A DNA stretch of 64,000 nt from Nocardia sp. CNY236 (GCF_000482385.1 NZ_AXVD01000004.1:222237-286236), one strand, 5' to 3'; positions 10,648-22,408 are shown, numbered from the stretch's first letter. Program-made: numbers and translations. The notes: a model not told the origin generated them from the sequence alone.

Positions 10648-11176
10648 CCGATGAGATCGGCCGGTTTCATTGGCGTTTGCCTGGTCGCGCGGTGGCCCGG
10701 TGCGCGCTCTGACGGGGTGGCCACGTGTGGGCTGCCGCGGGCGGCTCGGTCCCCTGCGAGTGCCCGCATACCCCGAACCTGGCCGAATCCGGCAATCCAC
10801 CTCTCGTATGCGGTAGCTGCAGCCGGCGCGACTGTCGGCACCGCATGCGGCGACGGTTGGTTTGTGACGGTTCGTATGTGCTGAGCGGATATCCACGCTG
10901 CCAGAAGGCCACACCAGCACTCATAGAGCTAATTTTTGGATTGTCAGTCCATGCTCTCGAATAGGCGATTGCGCAGTTATAGCTAGTTTCTAGCTATCTC
11001 CAATTCGATGGCATGTCATTTTGTCGGTTCCGTCCTGCTGGAGCCGGAAATGTCGTACCGTTCGAGTGATCTCTGCTGGCGATAGGTATTTTCGGAGCTC
11101 CTTCGTTGGGCATGGTATGTCGCTGTCTGCCCGATGCCCTGAGTGCATAGCCGGAATCCGGTCTGCTGGAGGTGGA
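10648..11176 (+). other. 529-bp leader/intergenic region before ripA
   Basis: No convincing gene. The first half is GC-rich, with an imperfect stem around 10808-10850 (ATGCGGT pairing with ACCGCAT). The stretch 10919-11030 is unusually AT-rich for this genome and is the likely ripA promoter area; it contains the palindrome at 10979-10997. I looked for a c-di-AMP (ydaO) riboswitch, which controls NlpC/P60 genes in relatives, and did not find its conserved cores. Confidence 0.6.
10979..10997. promoter_or_regulatory. Palindrome ATAGCTAG-TTT-CTAGCTAT in ripA promoter region
   Basis: Perfect 8-bp arms with a 3-bp spacer in the AT-rich stretch about 180 bp before the ripA start. The size and symmetry suit a dimeric repressor or response-regulator site. 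It does not match the MtrA motif I know, although MtrA controls ripA in mycobacteria. Confidence 0.45.
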
Positions 11177-12595
11177 ATGCGCAACAGCGGCGAGTTAGCT
11201 GATAAGAACTCACGATTGATAGCTGTTGGATTGCTCTACCTCAGTGTCGTCCTGCTTTCCGCCGGATCTGTCGCCGCAGTTCCGCCTCCTCCGCCCAATC
11301 CCAGCGACAGTCGGATCGCGGCCGCCGCCGCGCAGGTCGACGCGGCCGTGGCTGAGGTGGGCGGGTTGATCAATCGGGTCGCCGAAGTCGGCCAGCAGTT
11401 GCGTCGCCTCGATGAGGCGTTCGCCCAGCGCCGCGAAGCGGTCAACAAGGCACTGGTCGATCTGCAGGTCGCGCGGGACGCCGCGGACGTGGCCGCGGCC
11501 GAGGTCGTCGCGACACAGCGCGCATCGGCCGATGCTGTGCTGCGTGTGGGAGCGGCGCGCGATGACTTCGACCGGTTCGCCGCTCAGGTCTACACCCGAC
11601 CCAGCGCCGGCTCGCTCGTCGGCTATCTCACGGTGGCCACCCCGGGGCAGATGGTGGATCGCGCGCAGCTGCTCGGCGTGGTCGCCGAAGACCGCAAGCA
11701 GGTGTTGGAGGGCCTACGCCGGGCGCATATCGAAGCAGCGAACACCAATGCCAGCGCCCGCAGAGCGAAATCGACCGCGGACGCCGCCGCCGCTGCTGCC
11801 ACAGCACGTAAGCTCCACGCCGAACAGGCGGCCGCTGCAGCGGCAGCTCGCTTTCACCAGTACAGCGCGCAGCGAGACGAACTGGTACATACCCGGCACG
11901 ATGCGCAGCGTCGGTTGGATCAGGCCCGGCGTCACGTGGCCGGACTGCGCGATCAGCGCAGTGCGTTCGAGGCATGGGATGCGCAGCGTGCCGCAGAAGA
12001 AGAGGCGTTGCGCGTCGCCGCTGCGGCCGCCGCAGCGCGCTCGACTGCCGATCATGCCGCGCATGATCGTGCTGCGGCCGTGGGGACCGGTAAACGGCCA
12101 CACACCCAGTTCGAGGATGCCCCGCGGCCTGGGCTAAGCCTGCCACGATCGAAACCACCCGCGGTTCGCGGCGCGGCGGCAATCGAGGTCGTGGTCGACC
12201 GAGCGTTGTCACAGCTGGGTGTCACCTATGCCTGGGGTGGTGGCGACGAGGTCGGGCCGACACTGGGCATTCGCGATGGCGGTGTGGCCGACAGACACGG
12301 CGACTACGCCAAGACGGGATTCGACTGCTCGGGGCTGATGGTCTATGCCTTCGCGGGTATCGGTGTTGCGTTGCCGCACTACAGTGGCTATCAGTACACC
12401 GCGGGTGCGCGGGTGCCGGTTGCCGACCGAGAGCGGGGCGACATGCTGTTCTGGGGACCCAACGGCAGTCGGCACGTCGCGTTGTACCTTGGTGACGGAA
12501 CGATGGTCGAGGCGCCGCAGTCCGGCGACGTGGTCAAGGTCTCGCCGGTCCGTGAGGACGGCATCATGCCGTATGCGGTGCGAATGGTCCCTTGA
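11177..12595 (+). CDS. ripA: Peptidoglycan endopeptidase RipA (NlpC/P60)
   Basis: Secreted D,L-endopeptidase that cleaves peptide stems of peptidoglycan during cell separation. ATG 11177 has GGAGGTGGA just upstream and gives 472 residues. The order is: N-terminal signal/membrane segment (about 14-37, ending SAGSVAAVPPP), a long alanine-rich coiled-coil region (about 45-300) with many Arg and Gln residues, a linker, and a C-terminal NlpC/P60 domain. Catalytic Cys384 lies in GFDCSGLMVYAF; His lies in RHVALYLG and the third polar residue is Glu in MVEAP. All three match RipA. The coiled coil is the autoinhibitory/partner-binding part in the family. It is upstream of moxR1 as in M. tuberculosis; no second P60 gene (ripB) follows here. 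Confidence 0.93.
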   Translation: MRNSGELADKNSRLIAVGLLYLSVVLLSAGSVAAVPPPPPNPSDSRIAAAAAQVDAAVAEVGGLINRVAEVGQQLRRLDEAFAQRREAVNKALVDLQVARDAADVAAAEVVATQRASADAVLRVGAARDDFDRFAAQVYTRPSAGSLVGYLTVATPGQMVDRAQLLGVVAEDRKQVLEGLRRAHIEAANTNASARRAKSTADAAAAAATARKLHAEQAAAAAAARFHQYSAQRDELVHTRHDAQRRLDQARRHVAGLRDQRSAFEAWDAQRAAEEEALRVAAAAAAARSTADHAAHDRAAAVGTGKRPHTQFEDAPRPGLSLPRSKPPAVRGAAAIEVVVDRALSQLGVTYAWGGGDEVGPTLGIRDGGVADRHGDYAKTGFDCSGLMVYAFAGIGVALPHYSGYQYTAGARVPVADRERGDMLFWGPNGSRHVALYLGDGTMVEAPQSGDVVKVSPVREDGIMPYAVRMVP

Positions 12596-12750
12596 CCCGG
12601 ACCGATGGCCGCCGTGAGCATCGGACGATCCGTATATCGGAAGGCGTAGGCGGGCATCGAATTCCCGTCGCGCCGGGTCCGGTTGCGGCACTGCGGGGCG
12701 AGACCTGGAATAGTTGTGGCAGCACGCACAGGACCAAGGCGAAAGCGGGG

Positions 12751-13935
12751 ATGTCGGTGACTTCGATGGAGGGTGTGGGCGCAGCGAACTCGGCGACGGA
12801 GACGCCTCCCTCCGTACCGGCCCCCCTCGGGCGTGATGTCGAGGTCCTGGAAAAGGCGATCTACGAGGTCAAGCGAGTAATCGTGGGCCAAGATCACCTG
12901 GTCGAACGACTGCTCGTGGGTGTTCTCGCGGGTGGTCACGTGCTACTCGAAGGCGTTCCGGGTGTTGCGAAGACGCTCGCCGTGGAAACGTTTGCCACAG
13001 TGGTCGGGGGTTCGTTCGCCCGGGTGCAGTTCACCCCGGACTTGGTACCGACCGATCTCATCGGTACCCGTATCTACCGGCAGGGCCGTGAAGAGTTCGA
13101 CACCGAACTCGGACCGGTGGTCGCGAATTTCGTCCTTGCCGACGAGATCAACCGCGCGCCCGCGAAGGTGCAATCGGCCCTGTTGGAAGTGATGGCCGAG
13201 CGGCATGTGTCGATCGGTGGCAAGACCTACCCGATGCCGAAGCCGTTCTTGGTGATGGCGACGCAGAATCCCATCGAGAGCGAGGGGGTGTACCCCCTGC
13301 CGGAGGCGCAACGCGACCGCTTTCTGTTCAAAGTCGTCGTCGGCTACCCGTCGGTGGAGGAAGAGCGCGAGATCATCTACCGGATGGGCGTGACTCCGCC
13401 GGCAGCGACTCGGATACTGCAACCGGAAGATCTGATCCGTTTACAGAAGGTTGCGGCCAACACGTTCGTCCACCACGCGCTCGTCGACTATGTCGTGCGT
13501 GTGATTGCGGCCACTCGCGCGCCGGCCCGCTTCGGTATGGACGATGTGGCGAGTTGGATTTCCTACGGCGCTTCACCCCGTGCCAGCCTGGGGATCATCG
13601 CCGCAGCGCGCGCGGTCGCACTCATCCGTGGTCGCGACTATGTCGTCCCACAGGATGTCATCGAAGTCATCCCCGACGTCCTGCGCCACCGGTTGGTGTT
13701 GTCCTATGACGCACTTGCCGACGAGGTGAGCCCGGAAGACGTGATCAAGCGGGTGTTGCAAACCGTCGGCTTGCCACAGGTCGCGCCGCAGGCGGTCGCG
13801 CCGGGCGCAGCCGACCCCCGAGGCGCGGCGCAGCAGCATCCACCGGCGCAGCAGCACTCGCCGCAGCCGCCGGTTACACCCGCGCCGCCGAATGGGCAGC
13901 CCACGCGGCCCGTGGGCACCATCCCGCCGAAGTGA
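12751..13935 (+). CDS. moxR1: MoxR-family AAA+ ATPase
   Basis: Cytosolic AAA+ chaperone-like ATPase of 394 residues (from ATG 12751, MSVTSMEG; ATG 12766 is an alternative). The Walker A variant is GVPGVAKT, Walker B is LADEINRAP and sensor 1 is MATQNPIE. The C-terminal 45 residues are rich in Pro, Gln and Ala and probably unstructured. MoxR proteins usually help mature VWA-domain partners, and genes for a DUF58 protein and a VWA protein follow directly. The stop overlaps the next gene's GTG by 4 bp, indicating translational coupling. Confidence 0.92.
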   Translation: MSVTSMEGVGAANSATETPPSVPAPLGRDVEVLEKAIYEVKRVIVGQDHLVERLLVGVLAGGHVLLEGVPGVAKTLAVETFATVVGGSFARVQFTPDLVPTDLIGTRIYRQGREEFDTELGPVVANFVLADEINRAPAKVQSALLEVMAERHVSIGGKTYPMPKPFLVMATQNPIESEGVYPLPEAQRDRFLFKVVVGYPSVEEEREIIYRMGVTPPAATRILQPEDLIRLQKVAANTFVHHALVDYVVRVIAATRAPARFGMDDVASWISYGASPRASLGIIAAARAVALIRGRDYVVPQDVIEVIPDVLRHRLVLSYDALADEVSPEDVIKRVLQTVGLPQVAPQAVAPGAADPRGAAQQHPPAQQHSPQPPVTPAPPNGQPTRPVGTIPPK

Positions 13936-14914
13936 CCTCGACATCGGATACGGTGGGGGCGGTGTCGATGTCTTCGCACGCCCCGCCGTCCTTCCAGGCA
14001 GGCGCGTTGGCCGACCCGCAGTTGTCGGCGGCGCTGAAAACTCTCGAACTCACCGTGCGCCGCAGGCTGGACGGCGTATTGCACGGGGATCACCTCGGAC
14101 TGATCCCCGGCCCCGGTTCCGAGCCGGGTGAGGCGCGCGCATATCAACCCGGTGATGATGTGCGCCAGATGGATTGGTCGGTCACGGCGCGCACCACCCA
14201 CCCACACGTGCGGCAAATGATCGCCGACCGGGAACTGGAAACCTGGCTCGTGGTGGACTTGTCGGCCAGCCTCGACTTCGGTACTGCTGCTTGCCAGAAG
14301 CGGGATCTCGCGGTTGCCGCTGCGGCTGCGGTCACATATCTGACCGGCGGTGGCGGCAATCGGATCGGCGCGGTGGTGGCCACCGGCGAGCGCTTGGTCC
14401 GTATCCCGGCCCGCAGCGGGCGCGTCCACGCCCAGTCTCTGCTGCGCATGATCGCGACCACACCGCACCCACGTGACGGCGTGCGCGGAGACCTGCGCAG
14501 CGGCATCGAGGCGCTGCGCAGGCCGCAGCGCAAACGAGGACTCGCGGTGATCATCAGCGACTTTCTCGGTGATATCGGCTGGCAACGGTCGCTGCGCGCG
14601 ATCTCGGCAAGGCACGATCTGCTCGCGGTCGAGGTCCTCGACCCGCGCGACCTCGCGCTACCCGACATCGGTGATGTGGTGCTGCACGATCCGGAAACCG
14701 GGCGAACACGTGAGTTCAGCGTGACACCCACGTTGCGCGCCGATTTCGCTGCTGCCGCGCAGCATCATCGCCAGCGGGTCGAACAGGCCTTGCGCGGCTG
14801 TGGCGCTCCGGTGCTGCCGCTGCGAACCGATCGAGATTGGATCGCCGATGTCGTGCGGTTCGTCTCCACCCGGCGCCGCAACTTCGGCGCCCCGACCGGG
14901 CGGGTGCCGCATCA

Positions 14915-14918
<4 letters not shown>
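13932..14918 (+). CDS. DUF58-domain protein (Rv1480-like)
   Basis: Protein of 328 residues starting at GTG 13932, which overlaps the moxR1 TGA by 4 bp; ATG 13968 is a second possibility. The DUF58 signature AYQPGDDVRQMDWSVTART is seen about residues 74-92. Then comes a VWA-like half with VVDLSAS and a final segment VLPLRTDRDW. It is the middle member of the MoxR-DUF58-VWA trio that in bacteria acts on envelope or stress functions. Its stop overlaps the next GTG by 4 bp. The biochemical role is not known. Confidence 0.9.
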
Positions 14919-16734
<1,816 letters not shown>

Positions 16735-16823
16735 TCCGCTACACCTCGGCTACATCACCTAGCGCGGCCGGACACGGTCGGCGTGACAGTCACTATGCGA
16801 ATTTTCAGGAGAACCGAGAACTT

Positions 16824-17657
16824 ATGGGCGGACTGCTCGAAGGCAAGACCATTCTGGTTACCGGCATCATCACCGACTCGTCGATCGCATTCCATGCGGC
16901 GACGGTCGCGCTGGAGCAGGGCGCGAAGCTGATCATCACCGGTATCCCAGGGCGGCTGCGCCTGGTCGACCGCATCGCGAAGCGCTTGCCCCAGCCGGTT
17001 CCGCCTGCCATCGGACTGGACGTCACCGACGAGCAGGATCTCGCTGCGTTGACCGATACGGTGCGAGAGATGGCGCCCAATGGACTCGACGGGTTGTTGC
17101 ACTCGATCGCGTTCGCGCCTCCCTCTCTGATGGGTCCGGATGCTCGACCGTTCCTGGATGGGCCGGGTCCCGACGCGGCCAAGGCATTCGAGATCTCGGC
17201 GTGGAGCTATGCCTCGTTGTCCCGGGCGATCCTTCCAGTGATGAACGAAGGCGGGTCCATCGTCGGCTTGGACTTCGACCCGCGCACTGCGTTGCCCTAT
17301 TACAACTGGATGGGTGTGGCCAAAGCGGCGCTGGAATCGGTGAACCGATATGTGGCGCGGGAAGTGGGCGCGGCCAAGAGGATCCGCTCCAACTTGATCG
17401 CCGCCGGTCCGATCAAGACCTTGGCGGCCAAGGCGATCGCGGGTACCGCGACCGACGACGCGGTCAAACTGAACCAGCTCAACGCCTATTGGGATGGTGC
17501 GTCGCCGATCGGCTGGGACGTCGACGATCCCACGGTGGTGGCGAAGTCGATCGTGGCGCTGCTGTCCGATTGGCTGCCGGGCACAACGGGCTCGATCGTG
17601 TATGTCGACGGTGGAGCCAGCCACAACACCTGGTTCCCCGAGAACACGCTCGGCTGA
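16824..17657 (+). CDS. inhA: Enoyl-ACP reductase InhA
   Basis: NADH-dependent enoyl-ACP reductase of FAS-II and the target of isoniazid-NAD in M. tuberculosis. It has 277 residues from ATG 16824, with AGGAGAACC 9 nt upstream. The glycine-poor Rossmann motif [11 protein letters not shown] is conserved. Ser94 (HSIAF) sits at the residue altered in INH-resistant strains. Catalytic Tyr160 and Lys167 lie in YYNWMGVAK. Compared with the 269-residue M. tuberculosis enzyme it has a slightly longer C-terminus ending WFPENTLG. hemH follows after 22 bp, so the three genes form an operon. Confidence 0.96.
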   Translation: MGGLLEGKTILVTGIITDSSIAFHAATVALEQGAKLIITGIPGRLRLVDRIAKRLPQPVPPAIGLDVTDEQDLAALTDTVREMAPNGLDGLLHSIAFAPPSLMGPDARPFLDGPGPDAAKAFEISAWSYASLSRAILPVMNEGGSIVGLDFDPRTALPYYNWMGVAKAALESVNRYVAREVGAAKRIRSNLIAAGPIKTLAAKAIAGTATDDAVKLNQLNAYWDGASPIGWDVDDPTVVAKSIVALLSDWLPGTTGSIVYVDGGASHNTWFPENTLG

Positions 17658-17679
17658 GCCGAACTCGATAGGAGATACC

Positions 17680-18741
17680 GTGGCGCGGACTGCCGAGGCA
17701 TTGCTGTGGCTGTCCTTCGGCGGCCCGGAGCGGCCCGAAGACGTCATGCCGTTCCTGGAGAACGTCACCCGAGGTCGTGGAGTGCCCCGCGAACGACTCG
17801 ATGCAGTCGCTGGGCACTATATGCACTTCGGTGGCGTTTCACCGATCAACGCACTCAACCGGGACATGATCGCGGCGGTCGAGGAGGAACTGGTCGCGGC
17901 AGGACTGACCCTGCCGGTCTATTTCGGCAACCGCAATTGGCACCCCATGGTGGAGGATGCCGTCGCACAGATGTCGGCCGACGGTATCGGCTCCGCGCTG
18001 GTGTTCCCGACCTCCCCGTGGGGCGGATATTCCGGTTGCCGGCAATACCACGAGGACATTCTCAGGGCGCGTTCCGCCGTCGGTCCGAACGCTCCGGAGC
18101 TGATGAAGGTACGCCAATACTTCGACCACCCGCTGCTGGTCGAAGCGTTCGCCGACGCGATTCGCGCGGCTCGAGAGCAGCTGCCGGCCGGCTGCCGCCG
18201 CCGAGCGCGACTGGTGTTCACCGCTCACTCCGTCCCCGTGGCCGCGGATGCTGCCGCCGGCCCGCCCGCGGACGGGGGAGGACTCTACAGCCGCCAAGTG
18301 GCCGAGACGGCGCGACTGTGTTCCGCCGCAGCCGGATTCACCGACTACGACCTGGTATGGCAGTCTCGTTCCGGTCCTGCGCAGGTTCCGTGGCTGGAAC
18401 CGGATATCGTCGATCACCTGGACGACATCGCGGCACACGGTGCCGCCGCCGTGATCGTCTGTCCCGTCGGCTTCGTCTCCGATCACCTCGAAGTCGTGTG
18501 GGATCTGGACAATGAGGCCGCCGACAAGGCTGCTGCACTCGGCATGCAGTTCGTCCGAGCCGCCACGCCGGGCGCCGACCGGCGCTTTGCGAAGTTGGTC
18601 GTCGAACTGATCGCCGAACAACTGAACGAGGCAATACCTCGTCGTCTCGGCGACGTCCCAGGATACGGCTGCACTTGGAACGGCGCTGCGTGCGCACCGG
18701 CCTGTTGCGCCGCGCCGCCTCGTTCGGGGGCAGGGACGTGA
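17680..18741 (+). CDS. hemH: Ferrochelatase (coproporphyrin type) with Fe-S ligands
   Basis: Inserts Fe(II) in heme synthesis; in actinobacteria the substrate is coproporphyrin III (also named CpfC). GTG 17680 follows AGGAGATACC and gives 353 residues. The active-site His lies in FTAHSVPV and the metal-site Glu in [11 protein letters not shown]. Cysteines that could hold a [2Fe-2S] cluster are visible: one in [11 protein letters not shown] and a C-terminal group in [15 protein letters not shown], as described for the M. tuberculosis enzyme. It is third in the fabG1-inhA-hemH run. Confidence 0.94.
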   Translation: MARTAEALLWLSFGGPERPEDVMPFLENVTRGRGVPRERLDAVAGHYMHFGGVSPINALNRDMIAAVEEELVAAGLTLPVYFGNRNWHPMVEDAVAQMSADGIGSALVFPTSPWGGYSGCRQYHEDILRARSAVGPNAPELMKVRQYFDHPLLVEAFADAIRAAREQLPAGCRRRARLVFTAHSVPVAADAAAGPPADGGGLYSRQVAETARLCSAAAGFTDYDLVWQSRSGPAQVPWLEPDIVDHLDDIAAHGAAAVIVCPVGFVSDHLEVVWDLDNEAADKAAALGMQFVRAATPGADRRFAKLVVELIAEQLNEAIPRRLGDVPGYGCTWNGAACAPACCAAPPRSGAGT

Positions 18742-18792
18742 CGTTGCCGCACGGCGAATGGTGCCTGGCAGCGCACATGTTCCGGGGCGTGG

Positions 18793-18888
18793 CATGCTGT
18801 CGGCCGGCTCGTTACCGAGCACTGTAGAACCGAGCGGAGCTCGGGCGGGCGCTGCGCCGGCTACCGGTGTCGGCCGGCCGAAGCATGC
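18793..18888. repeat. Long inverted repeat at hemH 3' region
   Basis: GCATGCTGTCGGCCGGC (18793-18809) pairs with GCCGGCCGAAGCATGC (18873-18888) with one bulged base and a loop of about 63 nt. It covers the junction between two convergent genes and may act as a terminator; the right arm lies inside the 3' end of the minus-strand gene. Confidence 0.35.
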
Positions 18889-19676
18889 ACCGCGACGAGC
18901 CGGGCAGCGCGGATCGCATCCCACAGCGGGCGTAGGAGTGATTCCTGTGCGCCGGTCGCGCTGGCCGAGGTGGGTGCGGACGCCGGTTCTCGCTGCGCGA
19001 CCGCCAGGATCGCCGCGACATGGTCGGCAGTATCCAGGATGCGGCGGGCGCGCAACGGAATCGAGTCCGGATATCGGTGCCGGGAGTAGTCCGCGAGTTC
19101 GGCCTCGATGAGAGTGCGCGGATCCGCTTCGGACACACCGACGATGGTGGTGTGCAACTCCATCAGCGCGTCGGCAGCATCGCGGACCGCTTCGCGCATG
19201 GCGTACTCGGCTTCACCGAGCGACAGATCGGCGGTGGGCGCAGGGGGAACAGGGGTGTTGTAGACCGCCCACTGCAGTGTGCCTTCGTCGACTCGCTGTG
19301 GAATGAGACCGGTGCCGTCGGCGCCGGGGACTCCGATCAGAACACCTTCTTCGGCGTCGATTGCATCGGCGGCGAATGCGGTACCGGTGGGGACTCCGCG
19401 TACGTCTCCTGGGATCGGGAGGACCAATCGTAGCTGAGCCTCGGGGCGCGACATGGTCTGGCGAATCAGCGTGAGCAGCGCTGTGACTCCACTTCCGGAC
19501 GGGTTTCCGTGTGCCGACCACGGCAGGTCGGTGCGGCCGCCGGTGAGCGGATCACCCGCTGTGATCGTGTGCCTCGGCGCCCACGCGTGCAGAGCCGCCA
19601 GAACGTCGTCGGGCGCACTACGGCCGGCCAGCCACGAACTCGCCCACACCGTCAGTGTCGCGCTTGGAGAACACAT
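18861..19676 (-). CDS. Hypothetical protein
   Basis: Protein of 271 residues when started at ATG 19676 (MCSPSATLTVWASSWLAG); an upstream in-frame ATG at 19766 would add 30 residues. No signal peptide, membrane segment or known catalytic motif is seen. The middle contains RLVLPIPGDVRGVPTGTAFA, and the second half is rich in acidic residues, with helices typical of a small cytosolic protein. It lies between hemH and the DUF3097 gene, where M. tuberculosis has only one gene, and is probably co-transcribed with DUF3097 (109-bp gap). I cannot assign a function. Confidence 0.75.
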   Translation of the reverse strand: MCSPSATLTVWASSWLAGRSAPDDVLAALHAWAPRHTITAGDPLTGGRTDLPWSAHGNPSGSGVTALLTLIRQTMSRPEAQLRLVLPIPGDVRGVPTGTAFAADAIDAEEGVLIGVPGADGTGLIPQRVDEGTLQWAVYNTPVPPAPTADLSLGEAEYAMREAVRDAADALMELHTTIVGVSEADPRTLIEAELADYSRHRYPDSIPLRARRILDTADHVAAILAVAQREPASAPTSASATGAQESLLRPLWDAIRAARLVAVHASAGRHR

Positions 19677-19785
19677 ATCTACCGAGCATAAGGGGTGGGC
19701 GCTACCAGTGGGCATCCATGCGGATGCGCGTTCGATGAGGGCCGCGTGCGCTGCGATGCGCACCAATGGGACGACTGGCTGCGGG

Positions 19786-20643
19786 TCAGCGATCGTCCGG
19801 ATCCAGCGCGGCGCGGTGGTGCTCGGGTTCGGTGACGAAGTCGATGAGGCGCTCCACTGCTCCGATCAGCGGGGCCTGTAGGTCTCGGAAGGACGTGACC
19901 GCCTGGTATACCCTGCGCCACCCATCCTGTGGGGTGCCCCAGCGCAGCCGTGCACAGACACCGGTCTTCCAGTCCTCCCCGCGCGGAATCTGCGGCCACT
20001 GTTGGATGCCGACGCTTTCCGGGCGCACCGCCTGCCAGATATCCACGAAAGGGTGTCCGGTCACCCTGACGTAGGGCCCGAGTCCGGTGGTCGACCGGGT
20101 TTCTTTGGTGCCGGCCAGCAAATGGTCGACGAGTACCCCCACTCGGCGGCCGGTGCGCGGCTCGAACTCGGCCAGTCGCATGGCCAGGTTGTCCAGGCCG
20201 TCGAGCTGTTCGACCACCACGCCTTCGACGCGCAGATCGTGGCCCCAGACGCGTTCGACGAGCGCGGCGTCGTGCACACCCTCCACCCAGATGCGGCTGT
20301 CGCGGGCGACTCTTGCACGCAGACCCGTCACCTGGGTGGATCCGGAGGCGGAGCGTCGGGTCGGTTTCGGCGGGGTCGCCGTGGGGCGGATCAGCGTCAC
20401 CGCAACGCCGTCGAGGAGGAATGCGGCCTCGCGCAGCGCGAACAGGCGTACCGCGCCGCGAGCGTCCTCCAGCTTCACGAACTCGCCGTCGTAGCTGCGA
20501 TCGAATCCGACCACGGCGCCGCAGAATCCCGTGGCGGCGTCTTCGACAACGAGATCACGGTCGGCGACGATGGTGGGTACCGGTCGCTTCTTCGATCGGG
20601 GATGCCCGGAAAAGATGTCGTCGTACCTGTTGTGCCCGCTCAC
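19786..20643 (-). CDS. DUF3097-domain protein (Rv1486c-like)
   Basis: Protein of 285 residues starting at GTG 20643 (VSGHNRYDDIFSG), chosen because the family begins with this RYDDIFSGH-like stretch; the open frame further upstream reads through the NfeD gene. Conserved-looking segments are VEDAATGFCGAVVGF, RIWVEGVHDAALVERVWG (toprim-like acidic pattern), VLVDHLLAGTKE and HPFVDIWQAVRPESVG. The function of the family is unknown; the toprim-like features hint at nucleic-acid binding. It is divergent from the NfeD gene with a 126-bp shared promoter gap. Confidence 0.85.
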   Translation of the reverse strand: MSGHNRYDDIFSGHPRSKKRPVPTIVADRDLVVEDAATGFCGAVVGFDRSYDGEFVKLEDARGAVRLFALREAAFLLDGVAVTLIRPTATPPKPTRRSASGSTQVTGLRARVARDSRIWVEGVHDAALVERVWGHDLRVEGVVVEQLDGLDNLAMRLAEFEPRTGRRVGVLVDHLLAGTKETRSTTGLGPYVRVTGHPFVDIWQAVRPESVGIQQWPQIPRGEDWKTGVCARLRWGTPQDGWRRVYQAVTSFRDLQAPLIGAVERLIDFVTEPEHHRAALDPDDR

Positions 20644-20769
20644 GTACCTGAAGTTAGCACCGGTGCTGCGGATTTCGCGGGCGGTGGGACCCGTGACGTC
20701 GATGAGGACTCGGGTTCGGATAGTGACGGGTTCATGCCCGGGACCGGGGTTGCGCACTACAGTGGTGGT

Positions 20770-21201
20770 GTGGTCGCATTGCTTTGGCTGGTTGCGGGTA
20801 TCCTGCTGGCGGCGGCGGAGATGCTCGTAGGGGACTTCACGCTGTTGATGCTCGGTGTCGCCGCGCTCGGCACCGCTGGGGTCAGCGCGGCAACCGACAC
20901 CTCGGTCGTCGTGGATGCCATCGTCTTCGCAGTGATCTCGGTCGCGCTCCTGCTCGGTGTCCGTCCGATCGTTCGACGTCGCTTCGGAACCGCACCGCCG
21001 ACGCCGACCAACGTGGACGCGCTGCCGGGCAAGACAGCGCTGGTGCTCGAGCAGGTCGCCGAGCATTCCGGCCAGGTGAAATTGGGCGGGGAGGTCTGGA
21101 CCGCGCGGCCGATGGACGCCGGCGAGGTGTACGAACCGGGTTCGACCGTATATGTCATGGAGATCGACGGTGCAACAGCCGTCGTCTGGAAGGGGCCGTA
21201 A
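20770..21201 (+). CDS. NfeD-like membrane protein
   Basis: Short NfeD protein of 143 residues from GTG 20770 (VVALLWLVAG). Three hydrophobic segments (about 2-18, 22-40 and 46-62) are followed by a C-terminal OB-fold domain (LPGKTALVLEQV to VWKGP). NfeD proteins work with SPFH proteins in membrane microdomains, and the SPFH gene follows with a TAATG overlap. It is the equivalent of Rv1487. Confidence 0.9.
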   Translation: MVALLWLVAGILLAAAEMLVGDFTLLMLGVAALGTAGVSAATDTSVVVDAIVFAVISVALLLGVRPIVRRRFGTAPPTPTNVDALPGKTALVLEQVAEHSGQVKLGGEVWTARPMDAGEVYEPGSTVYVMEIDGATAVVWKGP

Positions 21202-22364
21202 TGGGTGTATTGATCGTCGCCGTTGTCGTCGTCTTGTTGGTCGTCGTGGTGATGTTCAAGTCGGTTGCGTTGGTGCCACAGGCCGAAGCCGCGGTGATCG
21301 AGCGTCTGGGCCGATATTCGCGTACGGTCTCGGGTCAGCTCACCTTCCTGGTTCCGTTCGCCGACCGGATCCGAGCCAAAGTGGATTTGCGTGAGCGGGT
21401 GGTGTCGTTCCCGCCGCAACCGGTGATCACCGAGGACAACCTGACCCTGCACATCGACACCGTGGTGTATTTCCAGGTGACCAGTCCACAGTCGGCGGTG
21501 TACGAGATCAGCAACTACATTGCCGCGGTCGAACAGCTGACGGTTACCACACTGCGCAATGTCGTCGGTGGTATGTCGTTGGAAGACACTCTGACATCCC
21601 GTGACGCGATCAACGGTCAGTTGCGTGGCGTGCTGGACGAGGCCACCGGGCGCTGGGGGCTGCGAGTTGCGCGAGTCGAGCTGAAGAGTATCGATCCGCC
21701 GCCGTCGATCCAGGAGTCCATGGAAAAGCAGATGAAGGCCGACCGGGAGAAGCGCGCCATGATTCTCACCGCGGAGGGACAGCGCGAATCGCAGATCAAG
21801 TCTGCCGAAGGTGCCAAGCAGGCTCAGATTCTCTCCGCCGAGGGCGCCAAGCAGTCGGCGATTCTGTCGGCCGAAGGTGAACGACAGAGCAATATTCTGC
21901 GCGCACAAGGTGAGCGCGCCGCGGCCTACCTCCAGGCACAAGGGCAAGCCAAAGCTATCGAAAAGGTTTTCGCCGCCATCAAATCCGGCAAGCCGACGCC
22001 GGAACTGCTTGCCTATCAGTACATGCAGACGTTGCCCATGGTGGCTCGCGGGGATGCCAACAAGGTGTGGCTGGTGCCCAGCGATTTCGGTAAGGCGCTC
22101 GAGGGGTTCGCCAAGAGCTTCGGAACGCAAGGTGCGGACGGTGTTTTCCGATACGAACCCCCGAGTTCCGATGACTCGGAAACGAAGCAGGCAGACGACT
22201 CCGAGGTGGCGGAGTGGTTCGACACCGCATCGGACCCGGCTGTGGAGCGCGCGGTGCGTGACGCCGAAGCTACGGCTCGTACCTCGGCCCACGGGGCGGC
22301 GCAGGACAGGCCGTCACCGGGAAGCGAGCCCTCCCCGCATACGCAGGTTCTCCCGCCGCAGTGA
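21201..22364 (+). CDS. SPFH/stomatin-like membrane scaffold protein
   Basis: Protein of 387 residues with one N-terminal membrane anchor (2-20). An SPFH domain follows (VPQAEAAVIERLGRY, DLRERVVSFPPQPVITEDN, VNGG-like GGMSLEDTLTSRD). A helical region has 11-residue repeats of the form SAEGAKQxxIL (about 195-240). The tail of about 90 residues is acidic and low in complexity. It is expected to oligomerise at the inner membrane and organise microdomains with NfeD. Its ATG uses the last A of the NfeD stop. It matches Rv1488. Confidence 0.93.
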   Translation: MGVLIVAVVVVLLVVVVMFKSVALVPQAEAAVIERLGRYSRTVSGQLTFLVPFADRIRAKVDLRERVVSFPPQPVITEDNLTLHIDTVVYFQVTSPQSAVYEISNYIAAVEQLTVTTLRNVVGGMSLEDTLTSRDAINGQLRGVLDEATGRWGLRVARVELKSIDPPPSIQESMEKQMKADREKRAMILTAEGQRESQIKSAEGAKQAQILSAEGAKQSAILSAEGERQSNILRAQGERAAAYLQAQGQAKAIEKVFAAIKSGKPTPELLAYQYMQTLPMVARGDANKVWLVPSDFGKALEGFAKSFGTQGADGVFRYEPPSSDDSETKQADDSEVAEWFDTASDPAVERAVRDAEATARTSAHGAAQDRPSPGSEPSPHTQVLPPQ

Positions 22365-22408
22365 CCTCTACCCGGAGTCTGCGACACGCCGGGACATAGG
22401 ATCGGTGT

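Noticed and set aside
10648..11176. c-di-AMP (ydaO-type) riboswitch upstream of ripA
   Set aside because: The conserved core segments of that riboswitch are not found; only weak stems are present.
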